DNA of 64,000 nucleotides from Gemmatimonadota bacterium. Lineage in GTDB: Bacteria > Gemmatimonadota > Gemmatimonadetes > Gemmatimonadales > GWC2-71-9. Both the position numbers and the translations under genes were made by a program. Numbering within the stretch: the first letter of the stretch is position 1; each line of letters opens with the position of its first letter. The DNA lies in NCBI GenBank assembly GCA_003222195.1, contig QHVB01000032.1, forward strand, positions 1 through 64,000. The letters run 5' to 3'. Below the pieces are notes generated by a model. The model ran no database searches. It was given only the letters and a program-made list of their open reading frames with translations, and was not told where the DNA came from. Below are positions 57,045 through 64,000 of the stretch, in pieces.

Positions 57045-57050
57045 TATAGT
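57045..57050 (+). promoter_or_regulatory. Candidate -10 (TATAGT) of pcm
   Basis: TATAGT ends seven bases before ATG 57058, leaving no room for a leader; no ribosome-binding site is present. No -35 is evident in the 58-base divergent region. Confidence 0.45.
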
Positions 57051-57057
57051 TCAACCA

Positions 57058-57744
57058 ATGCCCCGGCAAGCACATCCGGCACCCGAGACGCTCGGCCCGC
57101 GGACCCGCATGGTCATGCGACAGCTCGCCGGTCGCGGCATCCGGGATCCGCGCGTGCTGGCCGCCATGCGCTGGGCGCCCCGCGAGTGGTTTCTCCCGCC
57201 GCATCTTGCCGGCGACGCCTATAGCGATGCGCCCCTGCCGATTGGGAACGGACAGACGATCTCGCAACCCTATGTCGTCGCACTGATGACCGAGCGCCTC
57301 ACGCCGAAACGCACGCACCGGATTCTCGAGATCGGCACGGGCTCCGGCTATCAGACCGCGATTCTTGCCTATCTCACGCCAAATGGGAAAGTCTTCACGA
57401 TCGAGCGGCTGCCGGATCTCCTCGTGGAGGCAGAGGAACGATTCCGGCGACTCGGCCTCACGAACATCGCGACGCGGTTGGGCGACGGTGCCGCCGGCTG
57501 GCCGGAGGAAGCACCGTTCGACGGCATCATCGTTGGCGCGGCGGCTCCGCGGATCCCCGAGCCGCTTACTGCCCAACTGGCGCGGGGCGCCCGGCTGGTG
57601 ATCCCCGTCGGTGACCTCGCGTCGCAAGAGCTGGTCATCCTGGAACGCGGTGCGCATAGCGAGCTGCTGCCACGCTACGCGGGGGGCGTTCGTTTTGTCC
57701 CGCTGATCTCGCGGCTCGCGTTCACCGAGGAACCCTCGCCGTGA
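57058..57744 (+). CDS. pcm: Protein-L-isoaspartate O-methyltransferase
   Basis: 228 residues. SAM-binding motif I is ILEIGTGSGYQTAILAYL; the PIMT-specific IGNGQTISQPYVVALMTE precedes it, and FDGIIVGAAAPRIPEPL marks post-I. It methylates isoaspartyl residues to start repair of aged proteins. The gene heads the rightward set pcm-nfo-secreted protein-barrel-metal ABC, and its stop overlaps the nfo start. Confidence 0.95.
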   Translation: MPRQAHPAPETLGPRTRMVMRQLAGRGIRDPRVLAAMRWAPREWFLPPHLAGDAYSDAPLPIGNGQTISQPYVVALMTERLTPKRTHRILEIGTGSGYQTAILAYLTPNGKVFTIERLPDLLVEAEERFRRLGLTNIATRLGDGAAGWPEEAPFDGIIVGAAAPRIPEPLTAQLARGARLVIPVGDLASQELVILERGAHSELLPRYAGGVRFVPLISRLAFTEEPSP

Positions 57745-58607
57745 TACTGGGGGCGCATGTCTCGAGCCAGGGCGGAGTGGTGGCCGCGCCGCAGCGCGGC
57801 GCAACGCTGCGGGCCACCGCGATTCAGCTCTTCACCAAGACGCCGAATCAATGGCGAGAAAAAGTGCTGAACGCGGACGACGTCGCGCGATTCCGCAGCG
57901 AAGTGAGGCGTCACAAGCTGGAGGCAGTCGTTGCGCATGACAGCTATCTCATCAACCTGGCGTCGCCCGACCCGGCGCTGCGCACGCGCAGCATCGCGAG
58001 CTTCACGATGGAATTGGAGCGGTCGCGGGCGCTGGGCTTGCGCGCAGTCGTTTCGCATCCCGGGAATTACATGGACGACCGCGAGGCGGGACTCGAACGC
58101 AATGCCCGTGGATACGCCGAGTGCCTGGCGGCGGTGCCCGGCGACCTGCAGGTGTGGATTGAAGGAACCGCAGGTTCGGGAACTGCGCTCGGCGCGCGGT
58201 TCGAAGAGCTACGGGATTTGCGCAACGCGCTGCCGGACGGAATCCGGACGCGCGTCGGGTTCTGCCTGGACACCGCCCACCTGCATGCGGTCGGGTACGA
58301 CCTGTCACGGGTGGAGGCGGTGTGGGAGGAGTTCGATCGCGTGATCGGCTTGGGGCTGCTTAAGTGCCTACATCTCAATGATTCTCGTGCCGCCGCCGGA
58401 TCGCGCGTGGATCGGCACGAGTGGATCGGCGAGGGCAAGATCGGCCCGGAGCCGTTCCGGCGGATCATGCGCGACCCACGCTTGGCCGAGGTCGTTAAGA
58501 TTATCGAGACGCCGAAGCGGGATGATCCGCTGCGGCACGATCGCCGGATGCTGCGGCGGCTGCGGGCCTATGCCCGGGGCAACACCAGGGCGCCAGCCAG
58601 CGTATGA
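57741..58607 (+). CDS. nfo: Deoxyribonuclease IV (AP endonuclease IV)
   Basis: 288 residues, TIM-barrel of the Nfo/APN1 family. Zinc-site segments are present: VVSHPGNYMDD, VWIEGTAGSGTALG, GFCLDTAHLHAVGYDL, CLHLNDSRAAAGSRVDRHEW and GEGKIG. It cuts 5' to abasic sites in base excision repair. It starts with GTG 57741 overlapping the pcm stop by four bases and its own stop overlaps the next ATG (ATGA). Confidence 0.95.
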   Translation: MILGAHVSSQGGVVAAPQRGATLRATAIQLFTKTPNQWREKVLNADDVARFRSEVRRHKLEAVVAHDSYLINLASPDPALRTRSIASFTMELERSRALGLRAVVSHPGNYMDDREAGLERNARGYAECLAAVPGDLQVWIEGTAGSGTALGARFEELRDLRNALPDGIRTRVGFCLDTAHLHAVGYDLSRVEAVWEEFDRVIGLGLLKCLHLNDSRAAAGSRVDRHEWIGEGKIGPEPFRRIMRDPRLAEVVKIIETPKRDDPLRHDRRMLRRLRAYARGNTRAPASV

Positions 58608-58939
58608 AGGAGATCATGCTGAAACGGCTCCCGCTCGCGATTCTGCTGGCTCTCCAGGCCCTGGGCGGCGGCGCCATTTCGTTGGCGCACGCCCGCGACG
58701 TCGTCGTCGCGCCACCCGGTTTCGAGGCGAGTCACACGGCGCGCTGCTCGATCCTGCACGATGAGATGCGCTGCGCGCTGTGCCACTACGCGAGCGCGCG
58801 CGTGGTCACGCAGCACGCATTCACCCTCGCGGCACCTGCGACCGCGGTCCGCGTCGCGCCCGTGCAGCGGGTCGTTTTCGTCGCGGCCGCCGTCCCGCCC
58901 ACCGCCCCTGCTCGAGCACCTCCGCTGTTCCTCTCCTGA
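58604..58939 (+). CDS. Small secreted Cys/His-rich protein with CxxCH motif
   Basis: 111 residues from ATG 58604 (overlapping the nfo stop) or 107 from ATG 58616, where the signal peptide proper begins (LKRLPLAILLALQALGGG). The mature part has H44, C48, H52, C57, C60 and H61; C57-A-L-C60-H61 is a CxxCH sequence, which can bind heme c or a transition metal. The tail is Ala/Pro/Val rich. It weakly recalls DUF2946-type proteins found with metal transporters, but I do not claim membership. The barrel and metal ABC genes follow, suggesting a metal-handling role. Confidence 0.65.
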   Translation: MKEIMLKRLPLAILLALQALGGGAISLAHARDVVVAPPGFEASHTARCSILHDEMRCALCHYASARVVTQHAFTLAAPATAVRVAPVQRVVFVAAAVPPTAPARAPPLFLS

Positions 58940-58950
58940 CGCACCAGCAC

Positions 58951-58971
58951 CCGCTCCGCACGTGGCGGAGC
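58951..58971 (+). promoter_or_regulatory. Perfect 8-bp hairpin in the leader of the outer-membrane barrel gene
   Basis: CGCTCCGC (58951-58958) and GCGGAGCG (58964-58971) form a stem with a 5-base loop, 37 bases before ATG 59008 and 20 bases before its AGGAGAGG. Only GGGTTT follows, so it is a weak terminator or a processing or regulatory stem. Confidence 0.5.
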
Positions 58972-59007
58972 GATCGGGTTTCGCACACACAGGAGAGGAT
59001 ACTCAAC

Positions 59008-60258
59008 ATGAGACGCACGTTGTGCGCGCTGCTGCTCGCGGTGGCGTTCTTCGCCGCCCCGGCAGTCAGCCAGCAACCGACGCAGCGCCAGGTGGATTCG
59101 CTGGCGGCGCAGGTCCGGCAGCTGCGCGCCAGGCTGGACAGCTTACTTCGCGTATTGGGCCGACAGCCTGCCGCACCCGCAGCGGCGGCGCCGGTCGGTG
59201 ACGAGCTCGCCGCGTTGCGCGCGGCCGCGAGCCAGGCCGCGGGCGGCGGGCTGAGCGATACCACGCGGGCCGCTGATACGCTGACGCAAGCGGTGGGCCG
59301 GGAGCGCAACCAGGCCCAGCTCAATCCCGAGATCGGCGTCACGGGCGATATCCGCGGCTACGCAACCGGGCGCGGCGTGCAGCGCGATAACTTCGATCCG
59401 CGAGAGTTCGAGGTCGGCTTTCAATCCGCCCTCGACCCCTACTCGCACACCAAGATCTTCATCAGCCTCGAGGGCGGCCATATCAGTGTCGAGGAAGGCT
59501 ACGCCTACTGGACCGGGCTGCCCGGCCACACTCGACTCGATGTCGGCAAGTACCGGCAGCAATTCGGCGAGCTCAACCGCTGGCATCTCCATGCCGTGCC
59601 CGAAACCGAGTATCCACTCGCGATCACGACCTTCCTCGGAGAGGACGGTCTCTCCGGGACGGGGCTTTCGCTCTATCGCGCGTTTGGGGGGCTGGGAACT
59701 CACGAGCTTACCGCGCAGGTGACCCGGAGCGCGAGCGACTCGGAGCTGTTCGGGAACAGCGGCAGACCGACCTATCTGCTGCACCTGCTCAACTTCTGGC
59801 AGCTCAATCATTCGACGTATATGCAGATCGGCGGCACGGCGCTCTATGGCACCGATCCGGACTCGGCCTTGCGCACCAAGGTTGGCGGGCTCGAGTTCCG
59901 CCTCACGTGGCGCCCGCCGTTGCGTGCGATGTACCACGAATGGACACTGCGCGGCGAGCTGCTCGCGCTGCAGAAGCAGGTTGCCGGCACCGGGCCGACG
60001 CGCCTCGGCGGCTACGTCAGCTCGACCTACAAGCTGAACCAGCGATTCATCCTTGGTGCTCGTTACGACTACGTCGAGTCACCGGATTTCGGGGTGATCA
60101 CGAGACAGTTCGTCCCCTCCCTCACGTTGTGGCAGAGCGAGTGGGTTTTCCTTCGCGCTCAATATCAGTGGCAGCGAGTCGCCAATGCTACGGCGAACCA
60201 TCAGATCGCCCTTCAGGCTGTCTGGGCCATTGGACCTCATAAACACGAGACCTACTGA
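59008..60258 (+). CDS. Outer-membrane beta-barrel (porin-like) protein with N-terminal coiled coil
   Basis: 416 residues from ATG 59008 with AGGAGAGG nine bases upstream. A signal peptide (LCALLLAVAFFAAPAVSQ) is followed by a short coiled coil (QRQVDSLAAQVRQLRARLDS) and then amphipathic beta strands alternating with turns (THELTAQVTRSASDSELFG, FILGARYDYVESPDFGV, WQRVANATANHQIALQ), ending in an aromatic-rich strand. This is the layout of trimeric OprP-like or general outer-membrane porins. It lies directly before the metal-binding protein gene with a one-base gap, so it may let the metal through the outer membrane; this is inference. Confidence 0.75.
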   Translation: MRRTLCALLLAVAFFAAPAVSQQPTQRQVDSLAAQVRQLRARLDSLLRVLGRQPAAPAAAAPVGDELAALRAAASQAAGGGLSDTTRAADTLTQAVGRERNQAQLNPEIGVTGDIRGYATGRGVQRDNFDPREFEVGFQSALDPYSHTKIFISLEGGHISVEEGYAYWTGLPGHTRLDVGKYRQQFGELNRWHLHAVPETEYPLAITTFLGEDGLSGTGLSLYRAFGGLGTHELTAQVTRSASDSELFGNSGRPTYLLHLLNFWQLNHSTYMQIGGTALYGTDPDSALRTKVGGLEFRLTWRPPLRAMYHEWTLRGELLALQKQVAGTGPTRLGGYVSSTYKLNQRFILGARYDYVESPDFGVITRQFVPSLTLWQSEWVFLRAQYQWQRVANATANHQIALQAVWAIGPHKHETY

Positions 60259-60259
60259 C

Positions 60260-61306
60260 ATGCTATCGATCATTGCTCTCTTGCTGGGTGTCGTCGGCCC
60301 GTCGCCCGCGCGTCCCGCAGCCCCGGCGGCGCCGGTGAAGGTCGTCACGTCGCTCACCACGTACGCCGCCATCGCCATCGAAATCGTGGGTGATCGTGGC
60401 AAAGTCAGCTCGATCGCGGTGGGCGACGAGAACCCGCACTACGTGCAGCCCAAGCCGAGCTTCGTGCCGACCTTGGCGCAAGCCGATCTGTTCGTCACGA
60501 CTGGGCTCGACCTCGAGCTGTGGGTGCCGGCGCTGCTCGACAAGGCGAACAACGCAAAGATCACTGAAGGCGGACCAGGATACGTCGCTGCGTATCAGGG
60601 CTTGCCACTGCTCGATGTCCCTGTCAACCTGTCGCGCTCACAGGGCGACATCCACGTCTACGGCAACCCACACATCTGGACGGATCCGCTCAACGCCGTG
60701 CTCATCGCCCGCAATATCCTGCGCGGGTTGAAGCGCGTCGCGCCGCAGGACGCGGACTACTTCACGACTCGCGAAAAGGATTTCGAGGACCGGATGTACC
60801 GCGCGCTGTTCGGCGACGACCTGGTAAAGTTGATCGGCGGCGAGACGCTGGCCGACCTCGATCGCCAGGGCAAGCTCTTCAACTTCCTCGGCCAGCAGCA
60901 GTATCAGGGCGCGCCACTCATCAACCGGCTGGGCGGCTGGCTCAAGCAGGGGATGCCGTTCCGGGGAAAACTGGTCGCGTGCTACCACAAGGAATGGGAC
61001 TATTTCTCGCGCGAGTTCCAGGTCACCTGCTTCGATTACATCGAGCCGAAGCCCGGCATTCCCCCCACGCCGCGCCACGTGCAGGAAATCATCACCGCCA
61101 TGCGGGACCAGCACGTTCAGGTGTTGCTGTCGACGAACTACTATGATCGCAATCAGGTCATGGACGTGGCGCAACGTACCGGTGCGAAAGCAGTCATCGT
61201 GCCGTCCAACACCGGAGGTCAGGCTGGCGTGAATACCTACTTCGACCTCATGAATCTCTGGATCACGGAGCTCGCTCAAGCCTTCGGCGCGAAGGAGGTT
61301 CCGTGA
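60260..61306 (+). CDS. Metal ABC transporter substrate-binding protein (ZnuA/TroA family)
   Basis: 348 residues from ATG 60260, one base after the barrel gene stop, with a signal peptide (LSIIALLLGVVG). Cluster A-I ligand positions are visible: GDENPHYVQPKPSF, VYGNPHIWTDPLN, and ACYHKEWDYFSREF; a fourth is probably in STNYYDRNQ. It captures Zn or Mn in the periplasm and delivers it to the permease, whose GTG overlaps its stop. The His-rich loop typical of ZnuA is absent. Confidence 0.9.
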   Translation: MLSIIALLLGVVGPSPARPAAPAAPVKVVTSLTTYAAIAIEIVGDRGKVSSIAVGDENPHYVQPKPSFVPTLAQADLFVTTGLDLELWVPALLDKANNAKITEGGPGYVAAYQGLPLLDVPVNLSRSQGDIHVYGNPHIWTDPLNAVLIARNILRGLKRVAPQDADYFTTREKDFEDRMYRALFGDDLVKLIGGETLADLDRQGKLFNFLGQQQYQGAPLINRLGGWLKQGMPFRGKLVACYHKEWDYFSREFQVTCFDYIEPKPGIPPTPRHVQEIITAMRDQHVQVLLSTNYYDRNQVMDVAQRTGAKAVIVPSNTGGQAGVNTYFDLMNLWITELAQAFGAKEVP

Positions 61307-62163
61307 GCGGCTTTGAGCTGATGCTGCCGCCGTTCGTCGCCTGCATGATCCTGGTGGCCATGCTGTCCTACCTCGGTCTGCACGTGATCGCGCGCGAGGT
61401 GATCTTCGTCGATCTCTCGCTCGCGCAGATGGCCGCGCTGGGCAGTTTGTCGGCGCTGCTCTTTCACGTGGCGCCGGAATCCCCGATGACGTACGTCTTT
61501 GCGCTCCTCGCCACCGCGATCGGCGCATTCCTGTTCGCGCTGACGCGGACGTCGGGGCACGGCGGAGCCAGCCGGAGCCGAGTGCCGCAGGAAGCGTTCA
61601 TCGGCATCGTGTACGTCGTCGCGTCGGCGGCGGCCGTACTGGTAGCGAACAAAGTGCCCGGCGGCGGTGAGGCGGTGGAGAAGACGTTGGTGGGCAGTCT
61701 GCTGTGGGTCACCTGGCCGACAATCGTGAAGCTGGCGATTGCATACGCCGCGCTGGGTGTCTTTCAGTTCGTGCTACGCCGCCGCTTCCTCACGATTTCC
61801 TTCCATCCTGACGAGGCCGAACGCCAGGGGTGGAAGATTCGGGCGTGGGATTTCCTGTTCTATCTGTCGTTCGGCGTCGTTATCACCCTCGCGGTGCCCA
61901 TCGCCGGCGTGTTGATGGTTTTCAGTTTCCTCGTCGTCCCCGCGGTGATCGCGAACCTGTTCACCGCCGACAAGCGGCGGCTCACGATCATCGCATGGAG
62001 CTCGGGAGCGCTGGCGTCCATCCTCGGGCTGTGGGTCTCCTATACGAAGGACCTGCCGACCGGCCCACTGGTGGTCTGCATGTACGGCCTGCTGCTCGTC
62101 GGCGCGGCCGTGCTGCGCAAGGCGGGCGTCGGCCGGACCTTACCGAATCCGCAACACGATTAG
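61303..62163 (+). CDS. Metal ABC transporter permease (ABC-3 family)
   Basis: 286 residues with about eight membrane helices; the family segments VIFVDLSLAQMAALGSL, VPIAGVLMVFSFLVVPAVIA and AFIGIVYVVASAAAVLVANK are clear. It forms the membrane channel for the binding protein encoded upstream (4-base GTGA overlap). The expected ATPase gene is not found in this locus or anywhere else in the window. The last 24 bases overlap the convergent metallopeptidase gene. Confidence 0.92.
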   Translation: MSGFELMLPPFVACMILVAMLSYLGLHVIAREVIFVDLSLAQMAALGSLSALLFHVAPESPMTYVFALLATAIGAFLFALTRTSGHGGASRSRVPQEAFIGIVYVVASAAAVLVANKVPGGGEAVEKTLVGSLLWVTWPTIVKLAIAYAALGVFQFVLRRRFLTISFHPDEAERQGWKIRAWDFLFYLSFGVVITLAVPIAGVLMVFSFLVVPAVIANLFTADKRRLTIIAWSSGALASILGLWVSYTKDLPTGPLVVCMYGLLLVGAAVLRKAGVGRTLPNPQHD

Positions 62164-63825
62164 CCGCGGCACGATCGCGGGCGAAACGGGCGCTCCGCCG
62201 GGGGAGGGGCCGCTGAAATGCAGCGTAAACGCCGCGCTGTTGGGCGGCTGCACCGCCCGCACATATGCGCCTGAGCCAGACCAGAGCGTGCCGCTGAGGT
62301 TGACCGCACTGCCTGCCGAGAACGTGGGCACCAGGGGATAGGCGAGCGGAAAGTTGGTTGGGTTCTGGTTGTGGAGTGAGCCAAACGTCGTGCGGAAGTG
62401 CCAGGACGTGTACTGCAGCTCACTCGGCGCCGTGAAGCCGGGCAGGTCGGAGACCCAGTTCGCGAGCGCCCAGCGGCTGACCGTTTGCGGGAACGGCTGA
62501 CCAGTCTGCGCCGCGACGTTCGCGGCCCCCGTCATCGCCGTCCGCACCAGACGCCCGGCCAGCGAATCGCCGAACTGATCCACGATATAGCGCGTGAAGA
62601 GCCAGCTGGCCCCCACCTCGGCGAGCGAGCCCGTGTCTTCGGGAATCAGCAGCGGCGAGCGCCCGGGATTCAGCAGGTATTGATAGCCGTCGTACACCGC
62701 GCTGATGGCGAACTGGCTGAAATGCGCGTTGTCGCCGAAGCTGCGGCCGGAGATCTCTTCCGCGTACTTCGAGAGCCCCTCGTCCAGCCAGCCCTCCTCG
62801 GTGTTGCCGCCCTTCACGAGCACATGCTCCACGAAGTTGATCATGTGCTGGAACTCATGCGTGAACGTGACCGGCGTGACATCGTTGACCTCGGAAGGCT
62901 TGTGGGCACAGCTCAACGTGCCGGCCGAGTCCGCGACGACGGAGTAGAAGATTTCGCCGTTGTTGTAGTTCTGCGAGATGCCCGGAGCCAGATCGGCCGG
63001 GAAGAAAAAGCCGGCGACGTAGGAGTTCGTGCTGTTGCAGTCCGCTTTGGTGACGAGCTTGTTCACCGTATTCGTCATCAGCACGATGACGACCGTGTTC
63101 GTGTCGATGTCCGACACATGGCCGAACGCGACCGTGTCGACGGTATACAGCTTGGTGTCGAACACGTTTCTCAGGGAATCGAGATTCGCCGTGGTGAGCC
63201 CCGGGGAGGGCGCGAGCGTGTCCACGTAGATCGCGATGTGCGTGCCAACAGAGCGCGCGACTGCTCCTACGTTGTCGAAGGACGTGCACTTCACGTTGGC
63301 GCACACCTTGAACGTGCGGGCGCTCCCCACCGTGGGCGGACCGCTTAGAGCTGCTGAGGGCACCGCGGTCGCCGCCGCTGCGGAGCGTACGGGAATGGTG
63401 TAACGGTGAGCTCGCGCTGATGCACGCAGGAAGCGATCGAACGCCACTGCCAGCGGCCCATGGGGACTCGGCGCACCGCCCGAGAGCGACGGTTCCAGCG
63501 ACGAAACCGACTGCATCGCTATTGTCGGTAGCGGCGTGGCCGACTGCAGCGTGAACTGCGTCGAGGATCCCGGCGTGCCGCCGCCTGACCACGGCAACAC
63601 CAGATACTCCGCGGTGTCGACGGCCGTGTTGGCGGGGAAGGTCACGCACCCGGAATCGGTCGCCGGATCGATCGACGTATAGGCGGCGGCGACCGCAAGG
63701 GAGAGCTGCGTGCCGCGAGCGCCGCACGACGGCAGGCCTCCTGGGCCCGCCGAGTTGCTGCACGCCGCGGTCAAGGCCAGGCTTCCGAAAATGGTGCTCA
63801 TCGTCAAACCAGATTGCCAATTCAC
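62140..63825 (-). CDS. Secreted HEFQH zinc metallopeptidase lipoprotein (M30/hyicolysin-like)
   Basis: 561 residues. A lipoprotein signal ends LTAAC. The middle holds VTFTHEFQHMINFVEH, an HExxH site, with EEGWLDEGLSKYAEE supplying the likely third ligand 25-30 residues on, as in M30-type gluzincins. The N-terminal third is beta-rich (FTLQSATPLPTIAM) and the C-terminus another beta domain (FTLHFSGPSPGG). GTG 63825 has GAGGAG ten bases upstream. It should be an outer-face protease; the target is unknown. Confidence 0.8.
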   Translation of the reverse strand: MNWQSGLTMSTIFGSLALTAACSNSAGPGGLPSCGARGTQLSLAVAAAYTSIDPATDSGCVTFPANTAVDTAEYLVLPWSGGGTPGSSTQFTLQSATPLPTIAMQSVSSLEPSLSGGAPSPHGPLAVAFDRFLRASARAHRYTIPVRSAAAATAVPSAALSGPPTVGSARTFKVCANVKCTSFDNVGAVARSVGTHIAIYVDTLAPSPGLTTANLDSLRNVFDTKLYTVDTVAFGHVSDIDTNTVVIVLMTNTVNKLVTKADCNSTNSYVAGFFFPADLAPGISQNYNNGEIFYSVVADSAGTLSCAHKPSEVNDVTPVTFTHEFQHMINFVEHVLVKGGNTEEGWLDEGLSKYAEEISGRSFGDNAHFSQFAISAVYDGYQYLLNPGRSPLLIPEDTGSLAEVGASWLFTRYIVDQFGDSLAGRLVRTAMTGAANVAAQTGQPFPQTVSRWALANWVSDLPGFTAPSELQYTSWHFRTTFGSLHNQNPTNFPLAYPLVPTFSAGSAVNLSGTLWSGSGAYVRAVQPPNSAAFTLHFSGPSPGGAPVSPAIVPRLIVLRIR

Positions 63826-64000
63826 GGGCTAACGCTCCTCGTTACGTGCCATCGGTACCGGGGGGGACGAGATTGATACCCCGATCGGCAAAAAGCATGC
63901 GCAATCTCTCGTCCCTCCCGATGTAACCTTCCTCACGTACCGATGGTCACCCTCAACTGCAGGCTACGGGGGCGTCCCACCGAAGCGCCGCTGAAGAACG

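Noticed and set aside
60185-60259. Longer N-terminus for the metal-binding protein
   Set aside because: It overlaps the barrel gene and would bury the signal peptide; ATG 60260 starts it cleanly.
63943-64000. Possible start of a rightward gene (MVTLNCRLR...) at the window end
   Set aside because: Only 19 codons are visible, with no ribosome-binding site or motif.

Overview
The window is a contiguous, gene-dense stretch of a high-GC Gram-negative chromosome. An outer membrane is implied by SurA-like and PpiC-type chaperones, TolC/RND efflux, an outer-membrane barrel, many lipoproteins and a heptosyltransferase-like enzyme. The mix of genes (DUF4384 protein, FtsEX with a degenerate EnvC-type factor, DUF58/BatA proteins, PKD and Ig-like lipoproteins, frequent GTG/TTG starts) fits Gemmatimonadota or a close relative best. 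No rRNA or other taxonomic marker is present, so this is an inference. I see no phage, transposase, integrase or CRISPR array. No gene-free stretch exceeds 300 bases; the longest gaps (1473-1738, 6838-7078, and 17193-17435, which holds the tRNA) are described or show nothing recognisable.

Layout. 1-6837 (minus strand): four secreted lipoproteins built from a repeated beta-rich module, Ig-like and PKD domains, with poly-proline linkers and G-tracts. 7079-11317: FAD monooxygenase-like protein, ATP-grasp protein and low-molecular-weight tyrosine phosphatase (minus), divergent from a UDP-sugar epimerase. 11336-17192: aldose 1-epimerase, GH2 glycosidase and a Tat-exported spermidine-dehydrogenase-like flavoprotein. 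17221-19651: tRNA-Ile(GAT) with terminator, a very acidic small protein and TypA. 19657-21922: CDF cation exporter divergent from a CNNM/CorC-type protein. 21919-31551 (minus): one tightly packed operon DUF58 - BatA-like - mfd - PpiC lipoprotein - surA - pdxA. 31633-34624: DUF4384 repeat protein and M28 peptidase. 34678-42309: two-component system, TolC, RND adaptor, RND pump and PepSY protein, ending in an intrinsic terminator that lies inside the 3' end of the convergent rho gene. 43357-55588: an eleven-gene run, mostly with 4-base overlaps (lepA, S9 peptidase, GT9, ROK kinase, PfkB kinase, GHKL ATPase, STAS-like protein, Cys/Met PLP enzyme, ftsE, ftsX, envC-like). 55599-56999: GAF-GGDEF cyclase (minus). 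57058-62163: pcm, nfo, a Cys/His-rich secreted protein, an outer-membrane barrel, and a metal ABC binding protein plus permease with no ATPase gene. 62140-63825: HEFQH metallopeptidase lipoprotein (minus).

The most unusual signals are: (i) G8, G9, C11-G-C10 and G11 homopolymers in or next to envelope genes, which could give slipped-strand phase variation; (ii) a perfect intrinsic terminator encoded inside rho; (iii) a purine/pyrimidine-arm inverted repeat that encodes the whole signal peptide of the EnvC-like protein and has relatives beside tRNA-Ile and inside mfd; (iv) repeated TAnnnT boxes 6-9 bases ahead of start codons, suggesting leaderless mRNAs; (v) a GHKL ATPase/STAS pair in the ftsEX operon; and (vi) a metal-uptake locus that lacks its ATPase.
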